A stretch of DNA of 23,058 nt, from NCBI GenBank assembly GCA_023423605.1, contig JAFAFF010000141.1, positions 1 to 23,058 on the forward strand. The letters run 5' to 3'. A model generated the notes under the pieces. It worked only from the letters and a program-made list of their open reading frames with translations, was not told the origin of the DNA and did not search any database. Positions 21,180-23,058 of the stretch are shown piece by piece. A program made the position numbers and the translations under genes. Source of the stretch: Pseudomonadota bacterium (lineage in GTDB: Bacteria > Pseudomonadota > Gammaproteobacteria > Xanthomonadales > Xanthomonadaceae). The number at the start of each line of letters is the position of its first letter. The stretch's first letter is position 1.

Positions 21180-23058
21180 TCGGCCGTGATCTCGAAGCTG
21201 GCGCGTTGGCGGATATCGGCGCTGGATGCGCCGACCTGGATTTCATAGCGGCCCGGGCGGACGGCATAACCCTCGCGGCTTTCGTCGTAGCGGCGCAGGT
21301 CGCTGCGCGGGTGCAGGGTGAAATGCAGCTGGCGTTCCTCGCCGGGCTGCAGGCCGATGCGCTGCACGCCACGCAGGTCCTTCAGTGCCTGTCCTGCCGC
21401 GCCATCCTGTGCACGCGCATACAGCTGCACCACTTCATCGCCGGCACGCTTGCCGGTATTCCTGACCCGCACGCTGGCCTGCAGGGTGCCATCGGCTCCC
21501 AGGGACGCGCGGTCCAGCTGCAGGTCGCTGTACTGGAACGTGGTGTAGCTCAGTCCGTGACCGAAGGGATACAGCGGCTCGCCGTCGAAGTAGCGGTAGG
21601 TGCGGCCCTGCATCGCGTAGTCGTCGAACGCGGGCATCTGCTGGTCGGCCCGGTAGAAGGTGATGGGCAAGCGTCCTGCCGGGTTGGCGTCACCGAACAG
21701 CACGTCCGCTACCGCGGTGCCGCCACGCTGGCCGGGGTACCAGGCCACCAGCACTGCCGGCGCGTGCGTGCTGGCCCAGTCCACGCCGAGCGCCGAACCG
21801 GTGGTCAGCACCACGACCACCGGCTTTCCGGTGGCATGCAGGGCGTCCAGCAGGCGTTGCTGGGTGGCCGGCAGGCGGATGTCGGTGCGGTCGCCGCCGG
21901 CAAAACCAGGATAATCCACCTGCATTTCCTCGCCCTCCACATCGCCGGTGAGGCCGCCGACGAACACCACCACGTCGGCGTTGCGCGCCGCCTGCACTGC
22001 TTCCTCCAGCGGTGGCAGCGCACCGGGCATCTGCCACGCCAGGCGCACGCCGGCATCGCGTTCGCCGTCGAAATAGTCCACCCGCAGATCGTAGGCGCGC
22101 CCCCCCTGCAAGGGCAGCTCGATGCTCTCCGCATGCAGGCGGTCGCTTTCCTGCCAGCGGTCGATCACGCGCTTGCCATCCAGGTACACGCGCACCCCGT
22201 CATTGGCCGCTGCTTCCAGGCGATAGCGGCCATCGCGCGGCGGCAGCAGCTGGCCGCTCCAGCGGATACTGAAGTTGTCGTCGGGCAGGCTCTGTCCGGG
22301 GCCGACCTCGCCGCGCGCGCGCAGCGTATCGGTGGGCGATCCGCGGTCCCAGCGAAAGGCGATCTGCGGGTCCACGCGCACCAGCGCGGGCGTACCGGAC
22401 AGTTCGCGGTTGGCGAAGTACTCGCCGCGCAGCCCACGTTCGCTGGAGCCCGCGGCCGGGCGCAGATACTGCGGGTCGATCAGCGGCATCGCCGCCGGGT
22501 CGCTGCGCCCTTCCACCAGGTCCGCACCACGCGCATGCACTACCTGCGCCTGCGGCAACGCATCGCGGATGCCCTGCAACACGGTCACCGGCGCGGCCGG
22601 GGTGCCGTAATAGTTGCCGAGCAGGGCCATGGTGTCATCGGCGGTGGGGCCGACCACCGCTACGCGCCTGAGCGTGCGCGGCAGTGGCAACAGGCCATCG
22701 TTCTTCAGCAGCACGATGGATTCCTGGGCCACCCGGCGTGCCAGCGCATCATGGTCCGCAGACTGGTTGGTCGAAGCGGGAATGCGCTGCCAGCGCACCT
22801 TTTCCGCTGGATCGAACATGCCCAGGCGCATGCGCGTGGCGAACAGCTGGGTCACCGCCGCGTCCACGGCATGCTCACCCAGCAGTCCCTTGCGCACGGC
22901 TACCGGAATGGAGGCGGCATAGGTGTCGCCGCAATCGAGCTGGGTGCCATTGTTCACCGCCAGCGCAGCTGCTTCTTCCGGCGTGGCGACGATGCGGTGG
23001 TTCTTCCAGATGTCCACCACCGCCCAGCAGTCGGACACCACGTAGCCCTTGAAGCCCC
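21176..23058 (-). CDS. Glycoside hydrolase family 3 protein with PA14 insert (5' end cut off)
   Basis: The frame enters at the right window edge (G-F-K-G-Y-V-V-S-D-C-W), so only the C-terminal 627 residues are present. The Asp of V-V-S-D-C-W (codon 23030-23032) is the expected GH3 catalytic nucleophile. The (alpha/beta)-sandwich domain follows, interrupted by a PA14 module (Y-F-A-N-R-E-L-S-G-T-P to R-L-A-W-Q, about 22390-22030) with carbohydrate-binding-type features such as D-G-V-R-V-Y-L-D-G-K. The sandwich then resumes (V-V-V-F-V-G-G-L, E-G-E-E-M near 21930, G-N/T-G-S-A-L-G-V-D-W), then Y-P-F-G-H-G-L-S-Y-T-T-F and a C-terminal fibronectin-III-like domain. Beta-xylosidase or beta-glucosidase activity fits; the coupling with uxuB favours xylan breakdown. 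Its export signal would lie outside the window. Confidence 0.93.
   Translation of the reverse strand, partial: GFKGYVVSDCWAVVDIWKNHRIVATPEEAAALAVNNGTQLDCGDTYAASIPVAVRKGLLGEHAVDAAVTQLFATRMRLGMFDPAEKVRWQRIPASTNQSADHDALARRVAQESIVLLKNDGLLPLPRTLRRVAVVGPTADDTMALLGNYYGTPAAPVTVLQGIRDALPQAQVVHARGADLVEGRSDPAAMPLIDPQYLRPAAGSSERGLRGEYFANRELSGTPALVRVDPQIAFRWDRGSPTDTLRARGEVGPGQSLPDDNFSIRWSGQLLPPRDGRYRLEAAANDGVRVYLDGKRVIDRWQESDRLHAESIELPLQGGRAYDLRVDYFDGERDAGVRLAWQMPGALPPLEEAVQAARNADVVVFVGGLTGDVEGEEMQVDYPGFAGGDRTDIRLPATQQRLLDALHATGKPVVVVLTTGSALGVDWASTHAPAVLVAWYPGQRGGTAVADVLFGDANPAGRLPITFYRADQQMPAFDDYAMQGRTYRYFDGEPLYPFGHGLSYTTFQYSDLQLDRASLGADGTLQASVRVRNTGKRAGDEVVQLYARAQDGAAGQALKDLRGVQRIGLQPGEERQLHFTLHPRSDLRRYDESREGYAVRPGRYEIQVGASSADIRQRASFEITAE

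Noticed and set aside
1-23058. CRISPR array, tRNA, rRNA or complete transposase
   Set aside because: No regularly spaced repeats, cloverleaf-like sequence or transposase motifs were found on either strand.

Overview
The window looks like chromosomal DNA of a high-GC gammaproteobacterium of the Xanthomonadaceae, most likely Stenotrophomonas. Three things point there: an imperfect palindrome rich in GTAGAG/GGCTCTGCCC at 19684-19743, of the kind scattered through Stenotrophomonas genomes; a dif-type Xer site at 8094-8121 with the ATTTCGCATAA arm I recall from xanthomonads; and a GH3-PA14 glycosidase overlapping a fructuronate reductase, as in Xanthomonas xylan-utilisation loci. The genus is inferred from these features; no database search was made.

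Left part (1-4560), peroxide and small-molecule detoxification: the end of an MFS transporter; a cupin resembling metal-dependent hydroxynitrile lyases, overlapping a secreted carboxymuconolactone-decarboxylase-family protein; a convergent small-subunit catalase; a pirin/quercetinase-like protein; and an AhpD-like CxxC protein.

Central accessory region (about 4560-12360): spot counts suggest lower GC than the flanks, with sparse coding and many perfect inverted repeats. It holds a 493-residue protein I cannot assign to a family (N-terminal membrane anchor, restriction-endonuclease-like core, glycine-rich membrane segment, helical C-terminus), a DUF4124-like secreted protein, and the dif-type site. 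To the right lies an imported-looking catabolic fragment: a frameshifted and truncated acyl-CoA synthetase, a 4-hydroxyphenylacetate 3-hydroxylase/4-hydroxybutyryl-CoA-dehydratase family protein, a divergent TetR regulator and an isochorismatase-like hydrolase. The hydrolase is fused at its 3' end to a fragment of a TonB-dependent receptor, marking a recombination junction near 11690-11703.

Right part (12363-19743), an efflux system: a tightly packed minus-strand operon ybhG-ybhF-ybhS-ybhR plus an OprM/NodT outer-membrane channel, with GTGA start/stop overlaps. It is divergent from a CecR-like TetR repressor, with palindromic candidate operators between them. It should form a complete periplasm-spanning ABC-2 exporter.

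Right edge (19740-23058): uxuB and a GH3-PA14 glycosidase cut by the window edge, probably acting on xylan or other glucuronate-bearing plant polysaccharide.

The best candidates for something undescribed are the 5107-6588 protein and its location beside a dif-type recombination site.
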